Source: Streptomyces sp. SCL15-4
GTDB taxonomy: Bacteria; Actinomycetota; Actinomycetes; Streptomycetales; Streptomycetaceae
DNA: 64,000 nucleotides
Assembly (NCBI RefSeq): GCF_033366695.1
Contig: NZ_JAOBTQ010000001.1
Location: 5,208,001 to 5,272,000 of the forward strand
Direction: 5' to 3'
In this document: positions 52,058 to 61,669 of the stretch, one piece after another
How positions within the stretch are numbered: position 1 is the first letter of the stretch
How the letters are laid out: every line of letters begins with the position of its first letter
Made by a program: the position numbers and the translations under genes
Notes under the pieces: generated by a model
Databases searched by the model: none
What the model was told of the DNA's origin: nothing
The model's input: only the letters and a program-made list of their open reading frames with translations

Positions 52058-53494
52058 ATGACCTCAGCGCAGGTCGATCAGCATCACGACGGCAATGAGG
52101 CCGTGCGGGGCGAGGGCAGCGAGGGCGGCGAGGGGTATCAGCGCGGGCTCGGAGCCCGGCAGATCCAGATGATCGCCATCGGCGGTGCCATCGGCACCGG
52201 CCTGTTCCTCGGCGCGGGCAAGGGCATCTCCAAGGCCGGCCCCAGCCTCATCCTGGCGTACGCCGTCGCGGGCCTTGTCATCTTCCTGATCATGCGGGCA
52301 CTCGGCGAGCTGCTGATGTACCGCCCGGTGTCGGGTTCGTTCTCCGATTACGCGCGCGAGTTCATCGGCCCGTTCGCCGGTTTCGTGACCGGATGGACGT
52401 ACTGGCTGTTCTGGGTGGTCACGGGCATCACCGAGGTCACCGCCGCGGCGAAATACATGACGTACTGGTTCGACATCCCGCAGTGGCTGTCGGCCCTGGT
52501 CTTCACCGTCGTCCTCTACGGCGCCAACCTGATCTCCGTGAAGCTCTTCGGCGAACTGGAGTTCTGGTTCTCCATGGTCAAGGTCACCGCCATCATCGGC
52601 ATGATCCTGATCTGCGTCGGCATCCTCACCATCGGCTTCTCCGACGCCGGCGACACCGCCTCCGTCTCCCACCTGTGGAACCAGGGCGGCTTCTTCCCGC
52701 ACGGCGTCGACGACACGCTGATGACCCTGCAGATGGTGATGTTCGCCTTCCTCGCCGTCGAACTGGTCGGTGTGACCGCGGGCGAGTCCAAGGACCCCAA
52801 GACCGTGCTGCCCAAGGCGATCAACACCGTGCCGTGGCGCATCGCCGTCTTCTACGTCGGCGCGCTGATCATGATCCTGTCGGTCGTGCCGTGGACCAGC
52901 TTCAGCGCCGGCAACAGCCCCTTCGTGGTCGCCTTCGAGCGGATGGGCCTCCCGGCCGGCGCGGGCATCGTCAACTTCGTCGTGCTCACCGCCGCGCTGT
53001 CGTCCTGCAACTCCGGTATGTACTCCACCGGCCGCATGCTGCGCGACCTGGCGCTCAACAGCCAGGGCCCGAAGGCGTTCACCAAGCTGACGTCGAGCGG
53101 TACCCCGCTCGTCGGCACCACGTTCTCCGCCGCGCTGATGCTGGTCGGCGTCTGGATCAACTACCAGTGGCCGGGCAAGGCGTTCGACTACGTGGTGTCC
53201 TTCGCGACCATCTCCGGCATGTGGGCGTGGATCGTCATCCTGATCTGCCAGCTCCGCTACCGGGCCAAGGCCGACCGCGGCGAACTGCCCCGCTCGGAGT
53301 TCCGTGCCCCGGGCGCGCCGTGGACCAGCCTGATCGCGCTCGCCTTCATCGGCATGGTGATCGTGCTGATGGGCATCGACAAGGACGCCCGGGTCTCGCT
53401 GTACTGCGCGCCGGTGTGGGGCGCGATCCTCGCCGTCGCCTACCTGGTGCTCAAGCGCCGCGACCCGGAGGCCGCGGCCTTCAACAAGCGCTGA
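52058..53494 (+). CDS. Amino-acid permease, APC superfamily
   Basis: 478 residues with about 12 membrane segments. The N-terminal AAT signature GLGARQIQMIAIGGAIGTGLFLGAGKGISKAGPSLILAYA is intact, as are YWLFWVVTGITEVTAAAKYM and the internal FLAVELVGVTAGESKDP. It resembles the L-asparagine/D-serine/GABA-type permeases (AnsP/CycA/GabP); which one cannot be told. It should import an amino acid with a proton. ATG 52058 has GGAGAAAGG upstream. Confidence 0.88.
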   Translation: MTSAQVDQHHDGNEAVRGEGSEGGEGYQRGLGARQIQMIAIGGAIGTGLFLGAGKGISKAGPSLILAYAVAGLVIFLIMRALGELLMYRPVSGSFSDYAREFIGPFAGFVTGWTYWLFWVVTGITEVTAAAKYMTYWFDIPQWLSALVFTVVLYGANLISVKLFGELEFWFSMVKVTAIIGMILICVGILTIGFSDAGDTASVSHLWNQGGFFPHGVDDTLMTLQMVMFAFLAVELVGVTAGESKDPKTVLPKAINTVPWRIAVFYVGALIMILSVVPWTSFSAGNSPFVVAFERMGLPAGAGIVNFVVLTAALSSCNSGMYSTGRMLRDLALNSQGPKAFTKLTSSGTPLVGTTFSAALMLVGVWINYQWPGKAFDYVVSFATISGMWAWIVILICQLRYRAKADRGELPRSEFRAPGAPWTSLIALAFIGMVIVLMGIDKDARVSLYCAPVWGAILAVAYLVLKRRDPEAAAFNKR

Positions 53495-53642
53495 CCCCGA
53501 CCCCGGACCCTTCCGAGAAAGGACGTCCGGCCGCCGGGAGCACTCGTGGCGCCCCCGACGGCCGCCGCTCAGGACGTCCAGCATGTGGGCCGTCCCGTAC
53601 CACCACCCGGTACAGGACGGCCCTCTGCTTATCCTGGCGTCC

Positions 53643-54065
53643 ATGCTGACCATCACCCAGGCCCTGTACGACCGGATCGTCGCCCACGCGCGCAAGGACC
53701 ACCCCGACGAGGCGTGCGGCGTGGTGGCGGGCCCGGCGGGCTCGGACCGCCCCGAGCGCTTCATCCCCATGCTGAACGCGGCGATGTCGCCCACCTTCTA
53801 CGAGTTCGACTCGGGCGATCTGCTGAAGCTCTACCGCGAGATGGACGACCGCGACGAGGAGCCGGTGGTCGTCTACCACTCCCACACCGCCACCGAGGCC
53901 TACCCCTCGCGCACCGACATCTCCTACGCCAACGAACCCGGCGCGCACTACGTCCTCGTCTCCACCGCCGACACCGACGGCCTCGGAGACTTCCAGTTCC
54001 GGTCCTTCCGGATCGTGGACGGCCAGGTCACCGAGGAGGAGGTCAGGGTCGTGGCGGCCTACTGA
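53643..54065 (+). CDS. mec: JAMM/MPN+ metallopeptidase Mec
   Basis: 140 residues. The JAMM zinc site is HSHTATEAYPSRTD (HxHx7Sx2D), with the upstream Glu in DEACGVV. Mec hydrolyses the CysO-cysteine isopeptide, releasing cysteine, in the CysO/CysM pathway; family members also trim blocked sulfur-carrier tails. The adjacent cysO and cysM genes support this. ATG 53643 is 7 nt after TATCCT (53630-53635), predicting a leaderless mRNA; the frame continues upstream without conserved sequence. Confidence 0.88.
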   Translation: MLTITQALYDRIVAHARKDHPDEACGVVAGPAGSDRPERFIPMLNAAMSPTFYEFDSGDLLKLYREMDDRDEEPVVVYHSHTATEAYPSRTDISYANEPGAHYVLVSTADTDGLGDFQFRSFRIVDGQVTEEEVRVVAAY

Positions 54066-54144
54066 TCTCGCTCACCGGACGGAATCCGTCCGGCATGCGG
54101 AATCACACTCCGGGCCGCGGACCGGGAATCGATACGATGAGCCC

Positions 54145-54240
54145 ATGGTTCTTCTCGACGTGGGCGACAGGGCACCGGGCACGCTGCTCGTGGCGCGGCT
54201 GCACGTCGACCTGTGCAGGCTGAACAGCGCCCTCAGTTGA
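54145..54240 (+). CDS. Putative leader peptide ahead of cysO-cysM
   Basis: 31 residues, ending ARLHVDLCRLNSALS; the RLHVDLCR block with a Cys codon near the end is the pattern I recall for small leader peptides in front of sulfur genes in Streptomyces. ATG 54145 is 6 nt after TACGAT (54133-54138), so it probably starts a leaderless mRNA. It stands in the 268-bp gap between mec and cysO and is followed by GC-rich inverted repeats. Cysteine-responsive attenuation of cysO-cysM is the likely role. It is too short for most gene callers. Confidence 0.65.
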   Translation: MVLLDVGDRAPGTLLVARLHVDLCRLNSALS

Positions 54241-54333
54241 TCCACCCGCTGCCGCCGTACGGCCCCGCGCCGCGGCGGGCCGCGCCGCGCGCCTGACCGA
54301 ACCGACGACACCTTCCGACAGGAGCCCTGAGCC

Positions 54334-55580
<1,247 letters not shown>

Positions 55581-55647
55581 CGGGGATCCGCGCGGGCCGG
55601 TGGTACGTCACATCCGCACCAGTACTCCTGCGGAAAGGCGGACTCCC

Positions 55648-56103
55648 ATGCGCCGAACGACGCCCCTCGCCCTCGCGGCGGCAGCGCTGCTCCTGGCCGG
55701 CTGCGGCTCCCAGCGGGACTCCGGAAGCGACGGCCAGGCGCCGCCGCGCACCGGTTCGCCGGCGGCCGGCCGGTCCGCCGGCGGCTGCTCCGGCCGGGCG
55801 GAGCTGACGGCCGCCGATCACGGCCGTACCGTCTGCGTGGCCGAGGGCGGCGAGGTCCGGCTCACGCTGGACGGCACCAGGGCCCGCCCCTGGAAGCCGG
55901 TCACCGCGAGCGGCACCGGGCTGGAGGCGGTCAACGCCGGGTTCGTCCTCCAGCCGGGCGACGCCACGGCCGCCTACCGCGCGGTGACCGCCGGCACGGT
56001 GCGGCTCGCCTCGTCCCGCCCCCTGTGCCCCGGACCCACCGCGCCGGACCGCGCGTCCTGCGAGGGCACCGAGGAATGGACGGTCACCGTCCGGATCGGC
56101 TAG
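55648..56103 (+). CDS. Small lipoprotein
   Basis: 151 residues with a lipobox LLAGC (Cys about 19) and a Ser/Gly linker. The rest has a Cys-containing domain (GGCSGRAELTAADHGRTVCVAEGGEVRLTL) with several further Cys residues (LCPGP, ASCEG) that may be disulphide-bonded outside the cell. No known family recognised. GTG/ATG: ATG 55648 has GAAAGGCGG upstream. The stop is shared in opposite orientation with the PemK/MazF-like gene (overlapping CTAG). Confidence 0.75.
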   Translation: MRRTTPLALAAAALLLAGCGSQRDSGSDGQAPPRTGSPAAGRSAGGCSGRAELTAADHGRTVCVAEGGEVRLTLDGTRARPWKPVTASGTGLEAVNAGFVLQPGDATAAYRAVTAGTVRLASSRPLCPGPTAPDRASCEGTEEWTVTVRIG

Positions 56104-56558
56104 CCCGCGAGGTGCCGTACCTGGTCCCACAGGACCGGGTCGACCACGCCGACCCGGCGGCGGAAGCCGTCCACCGGGACCTCGCGCAGCTCGTCGGTCT
56201 CCAGGAAGCTGGGACGGCCCTGCGCGTCGCCGACCGCGCCGGGCGGCAGCGGGATCACCCCGCTGCGCTCGTCGTGGTACTTGCTGGTGATCTTCGCGAC
56301 GGTGGCCCGGTCGCCGCGCACGGCCAGCACCAGGCACGGCCGGTCCTTGTGCCCCGCCCGGTCCTCGAAGGGGACGTGCGCCCACCAGATGTCCCCGGGG
56401 GACGGCCCCGGCGCGTGCCCGGTCCGCGCGCCCGGCCGGCCCGGCGGCCGCAGGCGCCGCCCGGCGGGCCGGCGACCGCGGCCCCAGCCGTCGACGAGCG
56501 TGGCGACCAGTGCGAGGAGCACCACCGCCGCGAGCGCCAGCCACCAGGACGTGTCCAT
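56100..56558 (-). CDS. Membrane-anchored PemK/MazF-like protein
   Basis: 152 residues. A single membrane segment (about 5-23) and a Pro/Arg/Gly-rich linker precede a PemK/MazF-type domain (PGDIWWAHVPFEDRAGHKDRPCLVLAVRG, KITSKYHDERSGVIPLP, SFLETDELREVPVDGF). MazF toxins are soluble mRNA endonucleases with an antitoxin upstream; here there is a TM anchor and no antitoxin gene next to it. It may be a diverged, non-toxic member. ATG 56558 is the natural start; its stop overlaps the lipoprotein's stop. Confidence 0.75.
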   Translation of the reverse strand: MDTSWWLALAAVVLLALVATLVDGWGRGRRPAGRRLRPPGRPGARTGHAPGPSPGDIWWAHVPFEDRAGHKDRPCLVLAVRGDRATVAKITSKYHDERSGVIPLPPGAVGDAQGRPSFLETDELREVPVDGFRRRVGVVDPVLWDQVRHLAG

Positions 56559-56798
56559 ACGACGACGTTACCGGCGCGCGCCGCACATCGCGCGCCCTCC
56601 GTGGAACCCGGTGCGCCCCCGGTCCAGCCGAACCGGTGACAGCACAGGTGAGTTCGCCCACAACGGCCCCTGGCGGAGGAGCGACCCGCGCCGTCGCGCC
56701 TTACGCTCGACAAACCGCACGACCCCCGTCAGCCCCTCGTCCAGAGTGGCTCCACCATCCTGCCCACCGCTTTTCCCGCCAACGGAGGTTTCTGCTTC

Positions 56799-57551
56799 AT
56801 GAAGCTCACCGTCGTCGGCTGCTCGGGGTCGTTCCCGTCCGCGGAATCGGCCTGTTCGAGCTACCTCGTCGAGGCCGACGGCTTCCGGCTGCTTCTCGAC
56901 ATGGGCAACGGCGCCCTGGGCGAGCTGCAGCGCCACTGCGGTCTCTACGACCTCGACGCGATCTTCCTCAGCCATCTGCACGCCGATCACTGCATCGACA
57001 TGTGCGCGTACTTCGTGGCGCGCTACTACCGCCACGAGGGCGGCCGGTGCGCCCCTCTGCCGGTCTACGGCCCCGAGGGCACCGAACACCGCCTGACCAC
57101 GGCCTACGCGGACACCCCCTCCGCCTCCTCCATGAGCGAGGTCTTCGACTTCCACACGGTGAAGCCCTCCACCTTCGAGGTCGGCCCCTTCACCGTGCAC
57201 ACCGAGCGGGTCCGCCACCCCGTGGAGGCGTACGGCATCCGCGTCGAGCACGGCGGGAAGTCCCTGACGTACTCCGGCGACACGGGCGTCACCGAGGCGC
57301 TGGACGAGCTGGCCCGGGACACCGATCTGTTCCTGTGCGAGGCGGCGTTCACGCACGGCAAGGAGAGCATCCCCGACCTGCACCTCAACGGCCGTGAGGC
57401 GGGTGAGACGGCGACCCGCGCGGGTGCCCGCCGGCTGCTCCTCACCCACATCCCGCCGTGGACGGACCCCCAGGTCAACCTGCGGCACGCCCGCGAGGCG
57501 TTCCCCGGACCGGTGGAGCTGGCCGCTCCGCGGCAGACGTACGAGATCTGA
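56799..57551 (+). CDS. MBL-fold metallohydrolase
   Basis: 250 residues. The metal motif HLHADH is intact, with further His/Asp in SGDTGVTE and LLTHIPPW. The sequence starts MKLTVVGCSGSFPSAESACSSYLVEADG, typical of the RNase Z/PDE-like beta-lactamase group. It may be a nuclease or cyclic-nucleotide phosphodiesterase; the sequence does not decide. ATG 56799 has GGAGG upstream. A hairpin at 57567-57599 ends it, shared with the convergent PTS gene. Confidence 0.85.
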   Translation: MKLTVVGCSGSFPSAESACSSYLVEADGFRLLLDMGNGALGELQRHCGLYDLDAIFLSHLHADHCIDMCAYFVARYYRHEGGRCAPLPVYGPEGTEHRLTTAYADTPSASSMSEVFDFHTVKPSTFEVGPFTVHTERVRHPVEAYGIRVEHGGKSLTYSGDTGVTEALDELARDTDLFLCEAAFTHGKESIPDLHLNGREAGETATRAGARRLLLTHIPPWTDPQVNLRHAREAFPGPVELAAPRQTYEI

Positions 57552-57566
57552 CACCGGGCACGCGAC

Positions 57567-57599
57567 AAGGCCCCGGAAGCCATGGGCTTCCGGGGCCTT
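57567..57599. terminator. Bidirectional terminator between MBL gene and nagE2
   Basis: Perfect 15-bp stem (57567-57581 with 57585-57599) and a 3-nt loop, between two convergent genes (stops at 57551 and 57622). Confidence 0.85.
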
Positions 57600-57621
57600 C
57601 GTCATGCCGTGGCGGCCTCGC

Positions 57622-58884
57622 TCACGCCTTGGTGAGGTCCTCGACCTCCTCCTCGGGCTCGCGGCCCGGGGTCTTCAGGTCGAACTTGAGGATCGCGAAC
57701 CGGAAGAGCGCGTAGTAGATCGCCGCGAACACCAGGCCGACCGGGATGATCAGCCACGGCTTGGTCGCCAGGTTCCAGTTCAGTATGTAGTCGATCGCGC
57801 CGGCCGAGAAGTTGAAGCCCGCGTGGACGCCGAGCCCCCAGGTGACCGCCATGGACACGGCCGTCAGCACCGCGTGGATGACGTAGAGGACCGGGGCGAT
57901 GAACATGAAGGTGAACTCGATGGGCTCGGTCACACCGGTGACGAAGGACGTCAGCGCGAGGGAGACCATCATGCCCATCACGGCCTTGCGGCGCTCGGGG
58001 CGGGCGCAGTGCGCGATGGCGATCGCGGCGGCCGGCAGACCGAACATCATGATCGGGAAGAAGCCGGTCTGGAACAGGCCCGCGGACGAGTCGCCGGCGA
58101 GGAACCGGGTGATGTCGCCGTGCACGATGTCGCCGGAGGCGTTCTTGAAGTCGCCGAGCTGGAACCACGCCACCGTGTTCACGAACTGGTGCATGCCGAT
58201 CGGGATCAGTCCGCGGTTGACCAGGCCGAACAGGGCCGCGCCGGCGGAGCCGAGGCCCGTCATCCACTCGCCGAAGTTGGTGATGCCGTCGCCGATGGGC
58301 TCCCAGACGAGGGTGAAGAGGACGCCCACCAGGGCGCCGACGAAGGCCATGAGGATCGGCACCAGCCGGCGGCCGTTGAAGAAGCCGAGCCAGTCCACCA
58401 GCTTGGTGCGGTGGAACCGCTGCCACATCACCGCCGCGAGCAGACCCATGATGATGCCGCCGAGCACCCCGGGGTCGTTGTACGTCGCGGCGACTATCTT
58501 GCCCTTCTCGATGTGCTCCTCGGTCACCGGGAAGGCCTGGAGCACCTTGCTGTAGACGAGGAAGCCGACCAGCGCGGCGAGCGCGGTCGAGCCGTCCGCC
58601 TTCTTGGCGAAGCCGATGGCCACGCCGATGCAGAACAGGATCGGCAGGCTGCCGGTGATGGCGCCGCCGGCGGCGTTGAAGACGGTCGCGACCTTGTCCC
58701 AGCCGAGGCCGTCCTTGCCGAAGATGTCGTCCTGGCCGAGCCGGACCATGATGCCCGCGGCCGGCAGGACGGCGATCGGGAGCTGCAGGCTGCGGCCGAC
58801 CTTCTGCAGGCCCTGGAACAGGCCCGCGCCCCTCTTTTTCGCCGGCTTCGCAGCCGGGGCCGCCGACTCGGTGGCGGTGGTCAT
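57622..58884 (-). CDS. nagE2: N-acetylglucosamine PTS permease EIIC, NagE2
   Basis: 420 residues. The EIIC fold of the glucose/GlcNAc family has about 10 membrane segments with KVGRSLQLPIAVLPAAGIMVRLGQDDIFG, GFFNGRRLVPILMAF, RGLIPIGMHQFVNT and the sugar-binding GVTEPIEF near the end. It transports and phosphorylates GlcNAc using EIIB. ATG 58884 has GGAGGAAGT upstream. A double DasR box lies 57-89 bp upstream of the start. NagE2 is the major GlcNAc transporter in S. coelicolor. Confidence 0.9.
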   Translation of the reverse strand: MTTATESAAPAAKPAKKRGAGLFQGLQKVGRSLQLPIAVLPAAGIMVRLGQDDIFGKDGLGWDKVATVFNAAGGAITGSLPILFCIGVAIGFAKKADGSTALAALVGFLVYSKVLQAFPVTEEHIEKGKIVAATYNDPGVLGGIIMGLLAAVMWQRFHRTKLVDWLGFFNGRRLVPILMAFVGALVGVLFTLVWEPIGDGITNFGEWMTGLGSAGAALFGLVNRGLIPIGMHQFVNTVAWFQLGDFKNASGDIVHGDITRFLAGDSSAGLFQTGFFPIMMFGLPAAAIAIAHCARPERRKAVMGMMVSLALTSFVTGVTEPIEFTFMFIAPVLYVIHAVLTAVSMAVTWGLGVHAGFNFSAGAIDYILNWNLATKPWLIIPVGLVFAAIYYALFRFAILKFDLKTPGREPEEEVEDLTKA

Positions 58885-58940
58885 ACTTCCTCCATCGGGC
58901 AGGGCGCCGCCCGGGAACCATGGAAGGGGACGGCAGCGTC

Positions 58941-58973
58941 TCTGGTCTACACCACCTGTGGTGTAGACCTGTT
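58941..58973 (-). promoter_or_regulatory. Double DasR-type operator upstream of nagE2
   Basis: Two dre-like sites: 58941-58956 (TCTGGTCTACACCACC) and 58958-58973 (GTGGTGTAGACCTGTT). Together they form a perfect 12-bp inverted repeat (58944-58955 with 58958-58969) around a 2-bp centre, 26 bp in all. DasR binds as a dimer, so two dimers could sit side by side here. N-acetylglucosamine metabolism would release them. Confidence 0.8.
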
Positions 58974-59061
58974 GTAGCACGATGAAGGCGGCGTAAGGAA
59001 CCCGTGATTCCGCGACCGCGACGCTACACGCTGTGCGCCTTTGACCTTAGGTGATGCCGCC

Positions 59062-60348
59062 TCAGACCTTGGTGACGTCCTCCACCTCCTCCGCCGGCTC
59101 CCGTCCCGGTGTCCTCAGGTCGAACCGGGTGATCGCGAGCCGGAAGACGACGTAGTACACGGCCGCCAGGCCGAGGCCGATCGGGATGATCGCCCACGGT
59201 CTCGTCGCCAGGTTCCAGTTGATCACGTAGTCGATCAGCCCCGCCGAGAAGCTGAACCCGTCGTGCACCCCGAGCGCCCAGGTCACCGCCATCGACACCC
59301 CGGTGAGCACGGCGTGCACCGCGTACAGGGCGGGCGCGATGAACAGGAACGAGTACTCCAGCGGCTCGGTGATGCCGGTCACGAACGAGGTGAGCGCCAC
59401 CGACAGCATCAGGCCGCCGGTCTCCTTGCGCCGCTCCGGCCGCGCGCAGTGCGTGATCGCCAGCGCGGCGGCCGGCAGCGCGAACATCATGACCGGGAAG
59501 AAGCCCGAGGTGAACTGGCCGGCGTGCGGATCGCCCTGGAGGAACATGTTGATGTCGCCGTGCACCACCGTGCCGTCGGGCTTGGTGTAGCTGCCGAACT
59601 GGAACCAGATCGGCACGTTGAGGAACTGGTGCAGCCCCACCACCAGCAGCGCCCGGTTGGCCACCCCGAAGACGCCCGCGCCCCAGGCGCCCGCGTTCCG
59701 CAGCCACCCGCTGAAGCTCTCCAGGGCACCCCCGACGGCCGGCCAGACCAGCAGGCACAGCACGGCGAACACGATCGCGGCGAACGCCATGATGATCGGC
59801 ACCAGCCGGCGGCCGTTGAAGAAGCCCAGCCAGTCCACCAGGCGCGTGCGGTGGTAGCGGGCCCAGAAAAAGGCCGCCAGCAGGCCCACGACGATGCCGC
59901 CGAAGACGCCCGGGTTCTGGTAGGTGAACGCGGACACCGTGCCGCCGGCCGCCTGGCAGCCCGTCGTCACCACCTTCGCGCCCGCCGGGCACGCCTCGGG
60001 GAACTGCCGCAGCACGCCGTAGTAGACGAGGAAACCCGTCACCGCCGCGAGCGCCGTCGAGCCGTCCGCCTTCTTCGCCATGCCGATCGCGACGCCCACG
60101 CAGAACAGCAGCGGCAGCCCCAGCTGCCCGTCCAGCAGCGCGCCGCCCGCCCCGCTCATCACCTTGGAGACGTTCGTCCAGCCGAGGCCGTCCGCGCCGA
60201 ACAGATCGGGCTGACCCAGCCGGTTCAGGATGCCCGCCGCCGGCAGCACGGCGATGGGCAGCTGGAGGCTGCGGCCCATCTTCTGCAGGCCCTGGAACAA
60301 GCCGTTCCAACGGGCCCGGACGGGACCGGCCGTGCTCTCGGCGCTCAT
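59062..60348 (-). CDS. nagE1: N-acetylglucosamine-family PTS permease EIIC, NagE1
   Basis: 428 residues, close paralogue of the downstream nagE2 with the same EIIC topology: KMGRSLQLPIAVLPAAGILNRLGQ, GFFNGRRLVPIIMAF, ALLVVGLHQFLNV, ITEPLEYSFLF. It should be a GlcNAc-specific (or related sugar) transporter. A loop of about 30 residues (TTGCQAAGGTVSAFTY) is longer than in NagE2. ATG 60348 is chosen because the conserved N-terminus starts nearby; GGAGGG is about 11 nt upstream. The DasR box at 60370-60385 lies directly upstream and is shared with divergent nagF. Confidence 0.88.
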   Translation of the reverse strand: MSAESTAGPVRARWNGLFQGLQKMGRSLQLPIAVLPAAGILNRLGQPDLFGADGLGWTNVSKVMSGAGGALLDGQLGLPLLFCVGVAIGMAKKADGSTALAAVTGFLVYYGVLRQFPEACPAGAKVVTTGCQAAGGTVSAFTYQNPGVFGGIVVGLLAAFFWARYHRTRLVDWLGFFNGRRLVPIIMAFAAIVFAVLCLLVWPAVGGALESFSGWLRNAGAWGAGVFGVANRALLVVGLHQFLNVPIWFQFGSYTKPDGTVVHGDINMFLQGDPHAGQFTSGFFPVMMFALPAAALAITHCARPERRKETGGLMLSVALTSFVTGITEPLEYSFLFIAPALYAVHAVLTGVSMAVTWALGVHDGFSFSAGLIDYVINWNLATRPWAIIPIGLGLAAVYYVVFRLAITRFDLRTPGREPAEEVEDVTKV

Positions 60349-60369
60349 GGGTTTGGCGACCCTCCCCAC

Positions 60370-60385
60370 GGTGGTGTAGACCAGT
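60370..60385. promoter_or_regulatory. DasR-type operator between nagE1 and nagF
   Basis: GGTGGTGTAGACCAGT, the complement of ACTGGTCTACACCACC, is very close to the DasR consensus. It lies between divergent nagE1 (ATG 60348) and nagF (ATG 60504), so it can control both. Confidence 0.8.
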
Positions 60386-60503
60386 CGACGGACGGTTCCG
60401 CTGTTGTGATCGCCATCATTGGGCACGGACGGCATGACCGCTCGCAAAGATGGGCCAACTGTGGGTTACTGCGACAAAGCGGTTCGGAGCAGGGAGAAGG
60501 AAC

Positions 60504-60737
60504 ATGGCCAGCAAGGCTGAGAAGATCGTCGCCGGGCTCGGTGGCATCGACAACATCGAGGAGATCGAGGGCTGCATCACCCGGCTGCGCACCGAGGTGT
60601 CCGACGCGAGCCTGGTCGACGAGGCCGCCCTGAAGGCCGCCGGCGCCCACGGCGTGGTGAAGATGGGCACCGCCATCCAGGTCGTCATCGGCACCGACGC
60701 CGACCCGATCGCCGCGGAGATCGAAGACATGATGTGA
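60504..60737 (+). CDS. nagF: N-acetylglucosamine PTS EIIB, NagF
   Basis: 77 residues, a free-standing EIIB of the glucose/GlcNAc family. The phosphorylated Cys is in EEIEGCITRLRTEV. It passes phosphate from EIIA to the sugar bound by NagE. ATG 60504 has GGGAGAAGG upstream. The divergent orientation to nagE1 across a DasR box matches the layout I recall from S. coelicolor. A terminator follows at 60755-60791. Confidence 0.93.
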   Translation: MASKAEKIVAGLGGIDNIEEIEGCITRLRTEVSDASLVDEAALKAAGAHGVVKMGTAIQVVIGTDADPIAAEIEDMM

Positions 60738-60754
60738 ACCGGTCCGGTTCACCC

Positions 60755-60791
60755 CGAAGGGGCTTCTCCCGACGCGGGAGGAGCCCCTTCG
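60755..60791 (+). terminator. Terminator after nagF
   Basis: 16-nt arms (60755-60770 with 60776-60791) with one mismatch and a 5-nt loop, 18 bp after the nagF stop and just before rph. Confidence 0.82.
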
Positions 60792-60815
60792 TCCGGTACG
60801 GCTAGGCTCGGCGGC

Positions 60816-61550
60816 ATGTCTCGCATCGACGGCCGTACGCCCGAACAACTCCGCCCGGTCACCATCGAACGCGGCTGGAGCAAGCACGCCGAGGGCTCCG
60901 TCCTCATCTCCTTCGGCGACACCAAGGTCTTCTGCACCGCCTCCGTCACCGAAGGGGTCCCGCGCTGGCGCAAGGGCAGCGGCGAGGGCTGGGTCACCGC
61001 GGAGTACTCCATGCTGCCCCGCGCCACCAACACCCGCGGCGACCGCGAGTCCGTCAAGGGCAAGATCGGCGGCCGCACCCACGAGATCTCCCGGCTCATC
61101 GGCCGCTCCCTGCGCGCCGTCATCGACTACAAGGCGCTCGGCGAGAACACCGTCGTCCTCGACTGCGACGTCCTCCAGGCCGACGGCGGCACCCGCACGG
61201 CGGCCATCACCGGCGCCTACGTCGCCCTGGCCGACGCCGTCGCCTGGGCCCAGGGCAAGAAGCTGGTCAAGGCCGGCCGGCAGCCGCTCACCGGCACCGT
61301 CAGCGCCGTCTCCGTCGGCATCGTCGGCGGCGTCCCGCTGCTCGACCTCTGCTACGAGGAGGACGTGCGCGCCGACACCGACATGAACGTCGTCTGCACC
61401 GGTGACGGCCGCTTCGTCGAGGTCCAGGGCACCGCCGAGGCCGAGCCCTTCGCCCGCGACGAGCTGAACGCCCTGCTCGACCTCGCCGTCGCCGGCTGCA
61501 CGGAACTGGCCGCGGTCCAGCGGGCGGCGCTGGAGACGACCCGGGCCTGA
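60816..61550 (+). CDS. rph: Ribonuclease PH
   Basis: 244 residues. A phosphorolytic 3'-5' exoribonuclease that trims tRNA and other RNA ends. The RNase PH fold is clear: [51 protein letters not shown] and [24 protein letters not shown] 60816 lies 7 nt after TAGGCT (60803-60808), so the message may be leaderless. In several Streptomyces rph is followed by rdgB, which is not found here. Confidence 0.95.
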   Translation: MSRIDGRTPEQLRPVTIERGWSKHAEGSVLISFGDTKVFCTASVTEGVPRWRKGSGEGWVTAEYSMLPRATNTRGDRESVKGKIGGRTHEISRLIGRSLRAVIDYKALGENTVVLDCDVLQADGGTRTAAITGAYVALADAVAWAQGKKLVKAGRQPLTGTVSAVSVGIVGGVPLLDLCYEEDVRADTDMNVVCTGDGRFVEVQGTAEAEPFARDELNALLDLAVAGCTELAAVQRAALETTRA

Positions 61551-61669
61551 ACCGGCGTCCGTCCGGGCCCGCCGGCAACCCGCCGGGCCCCGGCGGCGTC
61601 CCTGTGGGTACGGGCGCACGGGCTCAGCCCCGCGCGCCCCGCCAGCCGTCCCAGGGGAGGGAACCCGCC

